11,941 bases of DNA from Pseudothermotoga sp. (GTDB lineage: Bacteria; Thermotogota; Thermotogae; Thermotogales; DSM-5069), in contig DOKY01000038.1 of NCBI GenBank assembly GCA_003510135.1, positions 49,928 through 61,868 of the forward strand. The letters run 5' to 3'. Under the pieces are notes generated by a model, which saw nothing but the letters and a program-made list of their open reading frames with translations, was not told where the DNA came from and did not search any database. The first letter of the stretch is position 1, and every line of letters begins with the position of its first letter. Below, in pieces: positions 1-7,306 of the stretch. The translations under genes and the position numbers were made by a program.

Positions 1-440
1 TATCGTAGTTCCAACCACATTCGCACTTAATAACTCTATCTGCAAGGGAAAGTCTGTGTCTTTTCCCGCAGGCAAAACACTCTTGGCTGGTAGGTGTTGC
101 GAGGAGTGAACCGCACTGCCAAAGAGTGTTGCCCATTGCTTTATGTGATCATCTTGGAAGACAACTTTGCCATAGAGCTTGAGAAAAGCTAACACTTTAT
201 TCTGGGCGTCTTTTCTTTTGTTGGCTATCCTTTCATGTTCTCTCTTTAAAAGGTGGAGTATCCTTGCCCTGTTATTTGAACCTTTTTTCGCTTTCGCAAG
301 CTTTTTCTGAAGACGCTTAAGCTTTTGTGTTTCATGAATTTCCTATCTTAATTCCATCAGACAGGGTACGCCAAAGTCTGTTCCGATGGCTCCTCCTATG
401 GGCTCTTTTTGGGGACTATCTTTGGGAAGGATGAGGATCA
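1..440 (-). pseudogene. tnpB: Decayed IS200/IS605-family tnpB (OrfB) remnant, open at the left edge
   Basis: Reading the minus strand from about 440 down gives recognisable TnpB pieces. A GTDFG motif (around 370-385) corresponds to the RuvC-I aspartate. It is followed by a basic helical stretch with KLKRLQKKLAKAKKGS, then KRKDAQNKVLAFLKLYGK. The last piece is a zinc-finger end with CFACG, then CECGWNYD, which reaches position 1. The gene is broken: there is an in-frame TAG at 343-345. The reading frame also changes somewhere around 95-150, where the segment that normally links the RuvC core to the zinc finger seems to be missing. No start codon or N-terminal wedge domain is seen upstream of about 440. 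The true C-terminus and the element end lie outside the window. It is a transposition relic with no expected function. The family call is firm; the exact boundary on the gntR side is not. Confidence 0.82.
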
Positions 441-445
441 CGTAT

Positions 446-471
446 CAAATAGTGAATGCAAATAGTGAATG
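446..471. repeat. 13-bp perfect tandem duplication upstream of the regulator gene
   Basis: The unit CAAATAGTGAATG occurs at 446-458 and again, directly adjacent, at 459-471. It sits just outside the recognisable tnpB remnant and about 75 bp upstream of the GntR start. It could be a footprint of element decay or slippage, or a tandem binding site for the regulator. It contains no TGGT-N3-ACCA palindrome like the one in the operon promoter. Confidence 0.85.
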
Positions 472-543
472 TCGGGATTTCGAACAAAACAGTCCTGCAT
501 GAAGCGGTGATAAACTTGTGGTGGGAGGACGGAATCGACCGAT

Positions 544-1209
544 ATGAAGAGCAAGCACGTCGTTGAGCAGATCAAGAACTTGATCGTCTCGCAAAAGTTG
601 AAAGTGGGAGAGAAACTGCCAAACGAAAGGTTTCTAGCAGAAAGCCTCGGTGTTTCGAGGATCATCGTTCGCGAGGCACTGAGCTATCTGAAGGCCTGTG
701 GAATCATTGAGAGCAGACAGGGGAGCGGAAACTACGTTTTGAAGATCCCAAACGAGTTGAATTTTCAGAATGGCTCGATAGAGTACGATCTTGAGGAAGT
801 CATCGACGCGCGTGAGCTTCTGGAGTCCACGATAGCGAGGATGTTTTTGAAAAACATTACCCACGACATGATCCAGGACATGGAGTACATGGTTCAGAGC
901 ATGGAGACCAACTTCTTAAAGGACGATCTGGAGAAAGTTATAGAGAGCGATGTGAGATTCCACCAGATCTTCTCCAAGGCCTTTGGTAACTCCATCGTTT
1001 ATTCGTTTCTGGACCATCTGACGGATTACATGAAGACCAAGATCTGGCTGTTCCTGAAAAGAGATTATCTGTGGGACGAAGAATACCAGAAAAGATCGAT
1101 CGAAAACCACAGAAGGATACTGCGGGCCGTCTCGCAGGGCAGTCAGGACGAATTGCTCAGGGCCATAAAGCTCCATTACGATACCATCAGAGAACATCTC
1201 GAAGTTTGA
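544..1209 (+). CDS. GntR-family transcriptional regulator, FadR subfamily (FCD ligand domain)
   Basis: This 221-residue protein has the usual FadR-group layout. Residues about 3-66 form the winged helix-turn-helix, including KLPNERFLAESLGVSR, the recognition segment REALSYLKACGIIE, and the wing RQGSGNYV. Residues about 80-215 form an all-helical FCD domain. D136, H140, H189 and H211 match the spacing of the Asp-His-His-His metal site seen in many FCD proteins, so a metal-assisted small carboxylate or sugar-like effector is plausible. The ATG at 544 is the only usable start after an in-frame TAA at 511; the GGGAGG at 523-528 lies rather far upstream (about 15 nt). The gene converges on the SQ operon and its last 23 bp overlap the 3' end of the GH31 gene. 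The FadR-type operator in the operon promoter makes it the probable local repressor. Effector and target are inferred. Confidence 0.9.
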   Translation: MKSKHVVEQIKNLIVSQKLKVGEKLPNERFLAESLGVSRIIVREALSYLKACGIIESRQGSGNYVLKIPNELNFQNGSIEYDLEEVIDARELLESTIARMFLKNITHDMIQDMEYMVQSMETNFLKDDLEKVIESDVRFHQIFSKAFGNSIVYSFLDHLTDYMKTKIWLFLKRDYLWDEEYQKRSIENHRRILRAVSQGSQDELLRAIKLHYDTIREHLEV

Positions 1210-3082
1210 TCAGAAGATCTTGAGCCAGCGATGAATCTTCTCTCAGAAAAACCGGTGGATAACCAAGCGGCGCATCGATTTCGACCCATCCGCCTGTGAA
1301 TTTCTTCGCTGTCCAGAGGTGTACCCATTTGTCTTCGGGAAGATAGACTTTCCATCTTTCTGCGTGTGGCTTTATGACAGGAGCGATTAAAATATCGTCG
1401 CCAAGCAGGTACTGGTAGATCAACCTGTGACAGTTTGGATCGCTCGGATAATTCATTGCCAGATGTTTCACCAAGGGCAGGTTTTCTTCGCTGGCTTTCT
1501 TCAGCTGTTGTTTCAGATAGTCTTTCAGGAGCCAGTGGATCTTCGACATGCGCGCGAAGTGTTTCAGCACGTCTGGATGAGAGTCGAACTGAAGGTTTTT
1601 GAATGGTCGGTTCGTCTGGTGCGTCCTCATGATGGGTGAAAACGCTCCGATTTCCGTCCATCTCATGAAGAGCTCTGGAGTTCTCTTGAGCCACAGCAGA
1701 GAGGTGAACCCACCCGTATCGAAGTGCATCAGTTTCACACCGCACATGCCCATGCTCAGCATCGCCGGGATCACGGAGGCAAGCCCATCGCTCTTCGACC
1801 AGTCCACGTTTTGATCCCCAGCCCAGTAGGCGAAAGAATACTTCGTGGACCCGAGGTATCCTGCCCTCATGAAGAAGATCACGTCTCTGTTCGTCTCTTC
1901 GACCGCTTCACAGTTCAGTCTCGCCCAGTCGACAGCGTAAGCGCTGTGATAACTCAGGCCATCCGCGGTTTTCAACCTCGCGTCCGTGGGCAGGTACTCT
2001 CCATAGTCTGCCATCCAGCCACTCATCCCGATACCAATCATGTTCTCTTTGATGATCTTCTTGTACCACTCGAAGGCATCTCTGTTGGTCAGATCGATCA
2101 GACCGGCTGGAAAGGTCGTCACGACGATGTCGTAAGGTTCATTCTTTTCGTTCTTGACAAGAAAATCGTTTCTCAGAGCCTCCTGATAGAGTGGCCCGCC
2201 CTTTATAAGAAACGGGTTTATGTAGCCGAGGAAATGAACGCCTTTTTCTTTCCATTTACTTATGTACTCTGGAAGATCGTGATAATCCTTCGTGTCGTAA
2301 CTCCAGTTCCAGTAGACCTGCCTTCCAAACTTCGTCAGGTTCTTTCCACACCAGTCCTGACACCAGAGCGCCGTGAGCGGTATGTTCCAGCGTTCACAGG
2401 TTTCAATCACTTTCTGTGCTTCTTCTATCCCGCCCTGGCTCGCTATCCAAACTCCAAAGACCCAATCGCTCACTTCGATGGGTCTACCAAAGAGCGTGTG
2501 AAATCTTCGAACCAGGTCTTTCAGTTGGCCATCCAGAAAGATGAGTTCGCACTCTGTGTCGTAAACTTCGAAGATCGTTTCGTCCTTGTTCCTGAAGTCC
2601 GCCACAACGAGTTTGTTCGTGTTGATAACAACACCGTATCCGGCGCTTGAGAAGAAAACGGGCTGTGGGAAATAACTTGTGTACCAGTCGCCCCTGACCC
2701 CCTTGAACGAGGCAATCAACGATGCCAGATTCCAGCCCCTTCCGATACCCTGCTCTTGAACGAAGATCGGAAATCTTTTGCCCTTCAGGTTCAGCCGGCT
2801 GAACTGCTCTCCTCCACCGTAGATGTTTTCGTTCTTGAACCCCCTCAACTTCACGATCAAACAGTTCGGGGTTCTCGAAGAGATCCTCAGAGTGATGGGA
2901 TCTTCAGAAACGAGTTTTACAGCATCTGAATCAATTTTCCTGACGTTGCTCAACCTCGTTCTGATCTTGAAGTGGCCATGCGCGTTTTTTAAGAACAGCG
3001 CTGCATCCGCTTCGTGCACTTCACCGTCGAACAGCAGATCGTTGGAAAGATACAGTTTAAAGCCCTTTTCAAGTCTCAGCAT
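1187..3082 (-). CDS. GH31 alpha-glycosidase, YihQ/sulfoquinovosidase-like, with an altered sulfonate pocket
   Basis: This 631-residue enzyme has no signal peptide, so it should be cytoplasmic and act on an imported glycoside. It aligns by eye with E. coli YihQ through most of its length: GGGEQFS at 89-95, the nucleophile region GWMADYGEYLPTD with Asp359, and the acid/base region WAGDQNVDW with Asp423. Of the YihQ residues around the sulfonate (Q262, Q288, R301, W304, Y508), the equivalents here are Q216, Q242, Q255, W258 and F459. Thus the glutamines and Trp are kept, but the sulfonate-binding Arg is Gln (with Arg254 one residue before) and the Tyr is Phe. Context, including SuyAB, favours release of SQ from sulfoquinovosyl glycerol. 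The changes leave open a different 6-substituted alpha-glucoside. The ATG at 3082 overlaps the isomerase stop by 14 bp, with GGAAGG just upstream. It is the last gene of the operon. Confidence 0.88.
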   Translation of the reverse strand: MLRLEKGFKLYLSNDLLFDGEVHEADAALFLKNAHGHFKIRTRLSNVRKIDSDAVKLVSEDPITLRISSRTPNCLIVKLRGFKNENIYGGGEQFSRLNLKGKRFPIFVQEQGIGRGWNLASLIASFKGVRGDWYTSYFPQPVFFSSAGYGVVINTNKLVVADFRNKDETIFEVYDTECELIFLDGQLKDLVRRFHTLFGRPIEVSDWVFGVWIASQGGIEEAQKVIETCERWNIPLTALWCQDWCGKNLTKFGRQVYWNWSYDTKDYHDLPEYISKWKEKGVHFLGYINPFLIKGGPLYQEALRNDFLVKNEKNEPYDIVVTTFPAGLIDLTNRDAFEWYKKIIKENMIGIGMSGWMADYGEYLPTDARLKTADGLSYHSAYAVDWARLNCEAVEETNRDVIFFMRAGYLGSTKYSFAYWAGDQNVDWSKSDGLASVIPAMLSMGMCGVKLMHFDTGGFTSLLWLKRTPELFMRWTEIGAFSPIMRTHQTNRPFKNLQFDSHPDVLKHFARMSKIHWLLKDYLKQQLKKASEENLPLVKHLAMNYPSDPNCHRLIYQYLLGDDILIAPVIKPHAERWKVYLPEDKWVHLWTAKKFTGGWVEIDAPLGYPPVFLREDSSLAQDLLIKLRDVL

Positions 3083-4418
3083 GTACCTTCCATCCCCTCA
3101 TCGTTGCCAGCTCGAGGAGGTCTTCGTACCAGTCTCCGTAAGCCATGACAACGTGGTGGGCAAAACCCTTCTGCACAAGCGATTCGACCAGCCGGGTAGC
3201 GTTTCTGACTTTCACTTTCACGTACGTGCCCTTCAACAACTTTTCTGTTTCTAGTGCCTCACCTTTCGCCAGGAAGAGAGACCATCCTTCTGTGTGGTCT
3301 ATCCTCGCTATCGTCACAGGTCCTGGCTTGAGAACGAATCCCACAGTCACACCTTTTCCAGCGGCAAAATAGGTGTCCAGCGTCTTTTCGGATCGTCCAT
3401 CCCAGAGGGTGTGCGGTGCAACACCGCAGTGCCAGAAGAGCAGAGCGTTTTCTTCTTCAAAGATCTGGCTGATATCTGAAAGATACATCTCTTCACAGCC
3501 GAAAGCTTTCAGGGTGAGCATCGTGACGGCACCCATAATGTCGCCTTCACAGGCTGTGATCAATCCGCTGGCCATGTTGTAGCTCATCGCGGCGCACGGC
3601 GAAACACCGTAGTGCATCGCGAACTCGGGCCAGCATCTTATTGCGAGGGCCGAGGATCTCGTCGTTTGGGCGATGCTTCGAAACGTGGCGGCCAGCTTCG
3701 CGACCTTTTCCAGTCTCACATCGTCCATGTTTTCGTCGTATCGGTATATCTTTCTGTACTCGTCTTCGATCTTTCGAACCTCTTCTTCTGCCGGACTGTG
3801 ATTGAACACCGTCTCCAGAGGGAGCACTTCCACGATGATTTTGAATTCTCTGAACAGTTCAGGTTCGTAGACGTCCATGTTCATGAAAGATCTGGCGTGA
3901 CCACCGATCAAACCTATCTTCGCATCTTTCCAGATTTTGATCGCCCTGATCGCGTTGAACCAGCGTGAAAGCTTTTCGATGAATTTTTCGTCCTCGACAG
4001 TTCCGTAAATGAATCGAACGTTTCTTCTGCCAGATCTGTAAAGGTTGGAGAAGTCCAGATGCGCACCAACCAGAGAATTCAGCCTCACTCTGCCGCCACG
4101 ATAGTCCGGCTCCGGCACGGCCCAGCACATAATCGGAACGTTTTCGAACTCGGATGAGACGCTCAACGCGAGATCTCCAAGATGGAACGTTGCGCTCAGC
4201 AGAACTATGGCGTCTATCGATTCTTTCTTTAGCGTGTTTAAAAAATTCGTCATCGATTCGATGTACTCGACGACCTGTGATGGCGCGTACCAGCGCACAT
4301 CTCTGAACCTTTTCAAAAGGCTCAGCTGTTTTTGGAACACCCTCCTGCCCTCTTCTACGTCGTAGGTGCTCCTCACCAGGGGGATCAAAGCAACCTTGAG
4401 CTGTTCCACGTTCTTCAC
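3069..4418 (-). CDS. L-fucose/L-arabinose isomerase-like sugar isomerase, probable sulfoquinovose isomerase
   Basis: This is a metal-dependent aldose-ketose isomerase of about 449 residues. The L-fucose/L-arabinose isomerase fold is indicated by WPEF (Glu265), CEGD (Glu291), LSDI (Asp315) and FWHCG (His330). The 26-residue gap between the two glutamates resembles the metal-ligand spacing in AraA. The N-terminal half (about 1-200) matches the Rossmann-like cofactor-free domains of the family. In this operon the expected reaction is sulfoquinovose to 6-deoxy-6-sulfofructose; isomerases of this broad class, rather than YihS-type enzymes, serve in some sulfoglycolytic pathways (from memory). A conventional fucose or arabinose role is unlikely because no matching kinase or aldolase is present. 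The listed start is a GTG overlapping the aldehyde dehydrogenase stop by 4 bp. A second GTG three codons later (4409) has a better-spaced GGGAG and may be the real start. Confidence 0.8.
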   Translation of the reverse strand: MKNVEQLKVALIPLVRSTYDVEEGRRVFQKQLSLLKRFRDVRWYAPSQVVEYIESMTNFLNTLKKESIDAIVLLSATFHLGDLALSVSSEFENVPIMCWAVPEPDYRGGRVRLNSLVGAHLDFSNLYRSGRRNVRFIYGTVEDEKFIEKLSRWFNAIRAIKIWKDAKIGLIGGHARSFMNMDVYEPELFREFKIIVEVLPLETVFNHSPAEEEVRKIEDEYRKIYRYDENMDDVRLEKVAKLAATFRSIAQTTRSSALAIRCWPEFAMHYGVSPCAAMSYNMASGLITACEGDIMGAVTMLTLKAFGCEEMYLSDISQIFEEENALLFWHCGVAPHTLWDGRSEKTLDTYFAAGKGVTVGFVLKPGPVTIARIDHTEGWSLFLAKGEALETEKLLKGTYVKVKVRNATRLVESLVQKGFAHHVVMAYGDWYEDLLELATMRGWKVHAET

Positions 4419-5851
4419 TCCCTCGTGTCAATCACCACCGTCTTTATCTCGGTCATCTCCTCTATCGCGAATCTCACACCTTCTCTTCCTATTCCGCTCT
4501 CTTTGTATCCACCATAGGGCATGAAGTCCGCTCTGTATCGTGGCCCATCGTTAACGATCACACCACCGAACAGCAGTTCCTCTATCGCTTTCATTGCTTC
4601 GAAGATGTTGCTGGTGAAGATACCCGCTTGAAGACCGTAGCGAGTGGAGTTTGCCAGATTGATCGCCTCGTCGAGATTCTCAAAGCTGTTCACCGCTACT
4701 CCGGGACCGAAGAGTTCCTCAGTCATGATCTTGCACGAGCCTGGAACTTCCAAGAGCACGGTTGGTTCCACTAAGGTGTAGTTGCGTGTGCCTCCTGTGG
4801 CAACCTTCGCACCTTTCCCTCTTGCTTCTTCGAACCATTCCACGATCCTCTTGGCGTTCTGTTCGTCTATCACTGGTCCCATCTGCGTTTCTTCCTTCCT
4901 TGGATCACCGATCTTCAGCTTTGCGAGTCTTTCAACTAATTTGTCTACAAATTCTTTGTATATCTTCCTGTGCACAAAGACTCTCTGTACCGATATACAC
5001 ACCTGTCCTGCGATTGAAAAGCCTCCAGCGATGGTCGCATCAATGGCCCTGTCTATATTTGCACTCTCGCAAACTATCAAGGGAGTGTTCGAGCCGAGCT
5101 CTAAAGAAAGTTTCTTCAAACCAGCGTTTTGAGCGATCTGTTTTCCCACCTCGACGCTCCCTGTGAAACTGACGAGTCTGATCCTTTCATCCCGTACCAG
5201 CCTCATTCCCACGCTACCACCCGGGCCGGTCAAAACACTGATCGCCTGTGCCGGCATACCAGCTTCCAGAAGAAGTTCGCCGAGTATGAGGGCGTTCAGA
5301 GGTGTCTGGGAAGTTGGTTTCACGATGATAGAGTTACCTGCTGCGATCGCCGGAGCAACTTTGTGTGCGCACAGAGCCAGTGGGACGTTGAAGGGCACTA
5401 TGGCGAGGACTGTTCCAACGGGCTCCCTGACGAAGTAGCCACGCTTCTTCTCTGAACCTTTGACGCTGTCGAAAGGTAGTGTCTCTCCGTGTATCCTCTT
5501 CGCTTCTTCAAACGCCAACTTGAATATCTCTGCGGTTCTCTCGACCTCGGCCGTTGCTTCCCTGATAGTTTTTCCGACTTCAAGTGTCAGAGTCTGAGCG
5601 ATCCTCTCTTTGTTTTTGAGAATCAGAGAAGCCGTGTTGAACAGTATCTCTGCCCTTTTCCACGCGGGGGTTTTCTTCATGATCTTTGCGCCTTCCAGAG
5701 CATTCGAGATGGCCGTTTCGATGTCTTCTTCCTCAGCGATGGGCACAGTGTCCACGACAGAGCCGTCGTATGGGAATCGAACCTCTATCTTCTTTGGCCT
5801 ATCGATCAACTTTCCAGCAACGAGCATTTTCAAACCAACCACTCCCTTCAT
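4415..5851 (-). CDS. NAD(P)-dependent aldehyde dehydrogenase, probable sulfolactaldehyde dehydrogenase
   Basis: This is a 478-residue member of the aldehyde dehydrogenase superfamily, close to the lactaldehyde/non-phosphorylating glyceraldehyde-3-phosphate type. Visible elements are PFN with the oxyanion Asn155, the cofactor-binding KPT with Lys178, FTGS at 229-232, ELGSNTP with the general base Glu251, GQVC with catalytic Cys285, and the C-terminal EELFGP. All catalytic residues are present, so it should be active. In context it would oxidise 3-sulfolactaldehyde, released by the transaldolase, to 3-sulfolactate, the substrate of SuyAB encoded just upstream. The first ATG overlaps the suyB stop as ATGA, which suggests translational coupling. 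An internal ATG at codon 9 (MLVAGKLID) fits the usual family N-terminus better but has a weakly placed ribosome site. Substrate is inferred from the neighbours, not from a diagnostic residue. Confidence 0.85.
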   Translation of the reverse strand: MKGVVGLKMLVAGKLIDRPKKIEVRFPYDGSVVDTVPIAEEEDIETAISNALEGAKIMKKTPAWKRAEILFNTASLILKNKERIAQTLTLEVGKTIREATAEVERTAEIFKLAFEEAKRIHGETLPFDSVKGSEKKRGYFVREPVGTVLAIVPFNVPLALCAHKVAPAIAAGNSIIVKPTSQTPLNALILGELLLEAGMPAQAISVLTGPGGSVGMRLVRDERIRLVSFTGSVEVGKQIAQNAGLKKLSLELGSNTPLIVCESANIDRAIDATIAGGFSIAGQVCISVQRVFVHRKIYKEFVDKLVERLAKLKIGDPRKEETQMGPVIDEQNAKRIVEWFEEARGKGAKVATGGTRNYTLVEPTVLLEVPGSCKIMTEELFGPGVAVNSFENLDEAINLANSTRYGLQAGIFTSNIFEAMKAIEELLFGGVIVNDGPRYRADFMPYGGYKESGIGREGVRFAIEEMTEIKTVVIDTRE

Positions 5852-7002
5852 GCACTTGGATAGAGTTTCGTCAAAACGAACTCCTTGTGGTTCAGTATCT
5901 CTGCTTTCACCATCCTGCCGTTCGCGGTTTCAACCACTCTTTTCCAGAGCATGTCCGCAGCCTGATCAAGATTCATCTCTCCTCTCAGTACGGCGGATAC
6001 GTCCACGTCGATGTGCTCGGACATGTTCGCGGCAGTCTTAGGATTTGCCGTGATCTTCACGACCGGTAAGATAGGATTTCCTATGGGATTGCCCTGACCC
6101 GTCGGGAAAAGGTGTATCACGGCACCGGCTGCAGCGAACAGCGTCACGGCTTCGGCGGCTGCGGAAGAAGTGTTCATGAAGTACAAACCCTTTCCCTTCG
6201 GCGGCTCGGCGTAGTCGAGTGCGCCATCGATCATCGCATTTCCTATCTTCTGGATGTTCCCAAGCGCCTTTTCCTCTATGGTGCTCAAACCACCTGCTAT
6301 GTTTCCTTCGGTCGGTTGCGAGCCCAGCAGATCCACACCCTGTGATTTCACCAGCTGCTGGTATTCCTCGAAAAACTTCAGGAACTTTTCACGTTCTCTT
6401 TCGTCTTTGAACCTGCTTGCGACGATGTGTTCTGCCCCGGTCAGTTCGGTCGTTTCTCCGAACAGGACCGTTCCACCGATGCTCAAAAACCTCTCTGTGA
6501 ACCTTCCAACGACTTTGTTCGCGCCAAGGCCCGAAGTCGTGTCTGATTCACCGCACTTCAGGCTGATCAACAGCTCGCTGATGTCGACTGGCTCTCGACG
6601 CAGGTTCGTCGCATCTTCGACCATCTTCACCGCCGTCCTCATAACCCTTTCGATCGTTTTTATCTGTCCGCTGCCTTCAACCCAGAACGCTTCGACGGGC
6701 TTATTCGCCTTTGCTATCCCTTCCGCAACGATGGTGGTCCACTTCGGTTCGATCCCAACGACGATGGCCGCCGCAACGTTCGGGTTCGAGCCTGTGCCTA
6801 TGAGAGTTCTGAAGAGAAGTTCGAGGTCTTTTCCAAACTGGAGCCTCCCGTACGGATGTGGTATGGCCAGCGTTCCTGCGACGGCTTTTTCCACCGCTTC
6901 CACCACGGCGTTGGATATATCGTCGATGGTTATGAGCAGAACGTAGTTCCTGATTCCCACTTTACCGTTTTCTCTCCTGTAAGCCAGTATTTGTCTTTCC
7001 AT
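5848..7002 (-). CDS. suyB: (2R)-sulfolactate sulfo-lyase, beta (large) subunit
   Basis: This 384-residue protein belongs to the UxaA/GarD dehydratase family, and I recognise it as SuyB. Its diagnostic stretches are HPYGRLQFGKDL (49-60), IGTGSNPN (68-75), KCGESDTTSGLGAN (149-162), GNIAGGLSTIEEKALGNIQK (233-252), FPTGQGNPIGNPILP (299-313) and EFVLTKLY near the end. E. coli altronate dehydratase UxaA has Cys in YGC and GLGCE; here these read YGR and GIEPK, while Cys150 is kept. With SuyA it would eliminate sulfite from 3-sulfolactate to give pyruvate in the cytoplasm, a lyase reaction needing no oxygen. I placed the start at the ATG at 7002 because GGGGGTGA lies 5 nt upstream; an in-frame GTG at 7017 would overlap suyA. 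The coding end overlaps the next gene as ATGA. Altronate or another sugar-acid dehydratase is the alternative, but the sequence fits SuyB better. Confidence 0.88.
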   Translation of the reverse strand: MERQILAYRRENGKVGIRNYVLLITIDDISNAVVEAVEKAVAGTLAIPHPYGRLQFGKDLELLFRTLIGTGSNPNVAAAIVVGIEPKWTTIVAEGIAKANKPVEAFWVEGSGQIKTIERVMRTAVKMVEDATNLRREPVDISELLISLKCGESDTTSGLGANKVVGRFTERFLSIGGTVLFGETTELTGAEHIVASRFKDEREREKFLKFFEEYQQLVKSQGVDLLGSQPTEGNIAGGLSTIEEKALGNIQKIGNAMIDGALDYAEPPKGKGLYFMNTSSAAAEAVTLFAAAGAVIHLFPTGQGNPIGNPILPVVKITANPKTAANMSEHIDVDVSAVLRGEMNLDQAADMLWKRVVETANGRMVKAEILNHKEFVLTKLYPSA

Positions 7003-7007
7003 TCGTC

Positions 7008-7289
7008 TCACCCCCACCTGAGAGTGCGTATGTTGTGAACGTGTACGTGTTCGCCTTTCATGATCTTTTTCGTCGCGACGCCTATGATTTCTCCGTATTC
7101 TTTCACCTTTTCACCCTGCTCGATATCCCGCAACGCTATTTTGTGCCCCAGGGGTATATCCTGCTGAACCTGAATCTCGTACTCCGTGTTGCCTTCCAGG
7201 GTCCTTCCACGGGCGGTTTCTCCTTTCTTCAGATCAACGACGGCAACGCCCACGTCGTCACCATCTTTGTGAACCAAAAACCCCAGCAT
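7008..7289 (-). CDS. suyA: (2R)-sulfolactate sulfo-lyase, alpha (small) subunit, SAF domain
   Basis: This 93-residue protein is a single SAF (antifreeze-like, UxaA N-terminal) domain. PLGHKIALRDI lies at 46-56, the glycine-rich IIGVATKKIMKGEHVHVHN at 68-86, and it ends in TLRWG, much like other SuyA proteins that end in KRW. In E. coli UxaA this domain is fused to the large dehydratase domain. A separate small subunit of about 8-10 kDa next to a large one of about 42 kDa is the arrangement described for sulfolactate sulfo-lyase. It should form the active enzyme with SuyB, whose gene begins 5 bp downstream. It has the best ribosome site of the operon, GGAGGTGA six bases before ATG, and a 17-bp gap separates it from the transaldolase gene. 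Confidence 0.87.
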   Translation of the reverse strand: MLGFLVHKDGDDVGVAVVDLKKGETARGRTLEGNTEYEIQVQQDIPLGHKIALRDIEQGEKVKEYGEIIGVATKKIMKGEHVHVHNIRTLRWG

Positions 7290-7306
7290 TCTCTGTCACC
7301 TCCGTT

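Noticed and set aside
1724..2650. A long plus-strand open frame (308 codons) opposite the GH31 gene
   Set aside because: It lies entirely antisense to a well-supported enzyme gene, shows no recognisable domain, and is the kind of mirror frame that this codon usage produces across the whole operon.
3069..4418. A genuine L-fucose or L-arabinose isomerase
   Set aside because: No fuculokinase, ribulokinase or matching aldolase or epimerase is encoded here, and the neighbours form a sulfonate pathway.
5848..7289. Altronate dehydratase (UxaA) as the name for the two-subunit enzyme
   Set aside because: The family is the same, but the split subunits, the YGR/GIEPK/CGESD pattern and the small-subunit ending in LRWG fit SuyAB better, and no uronate pathway gene is nearby.
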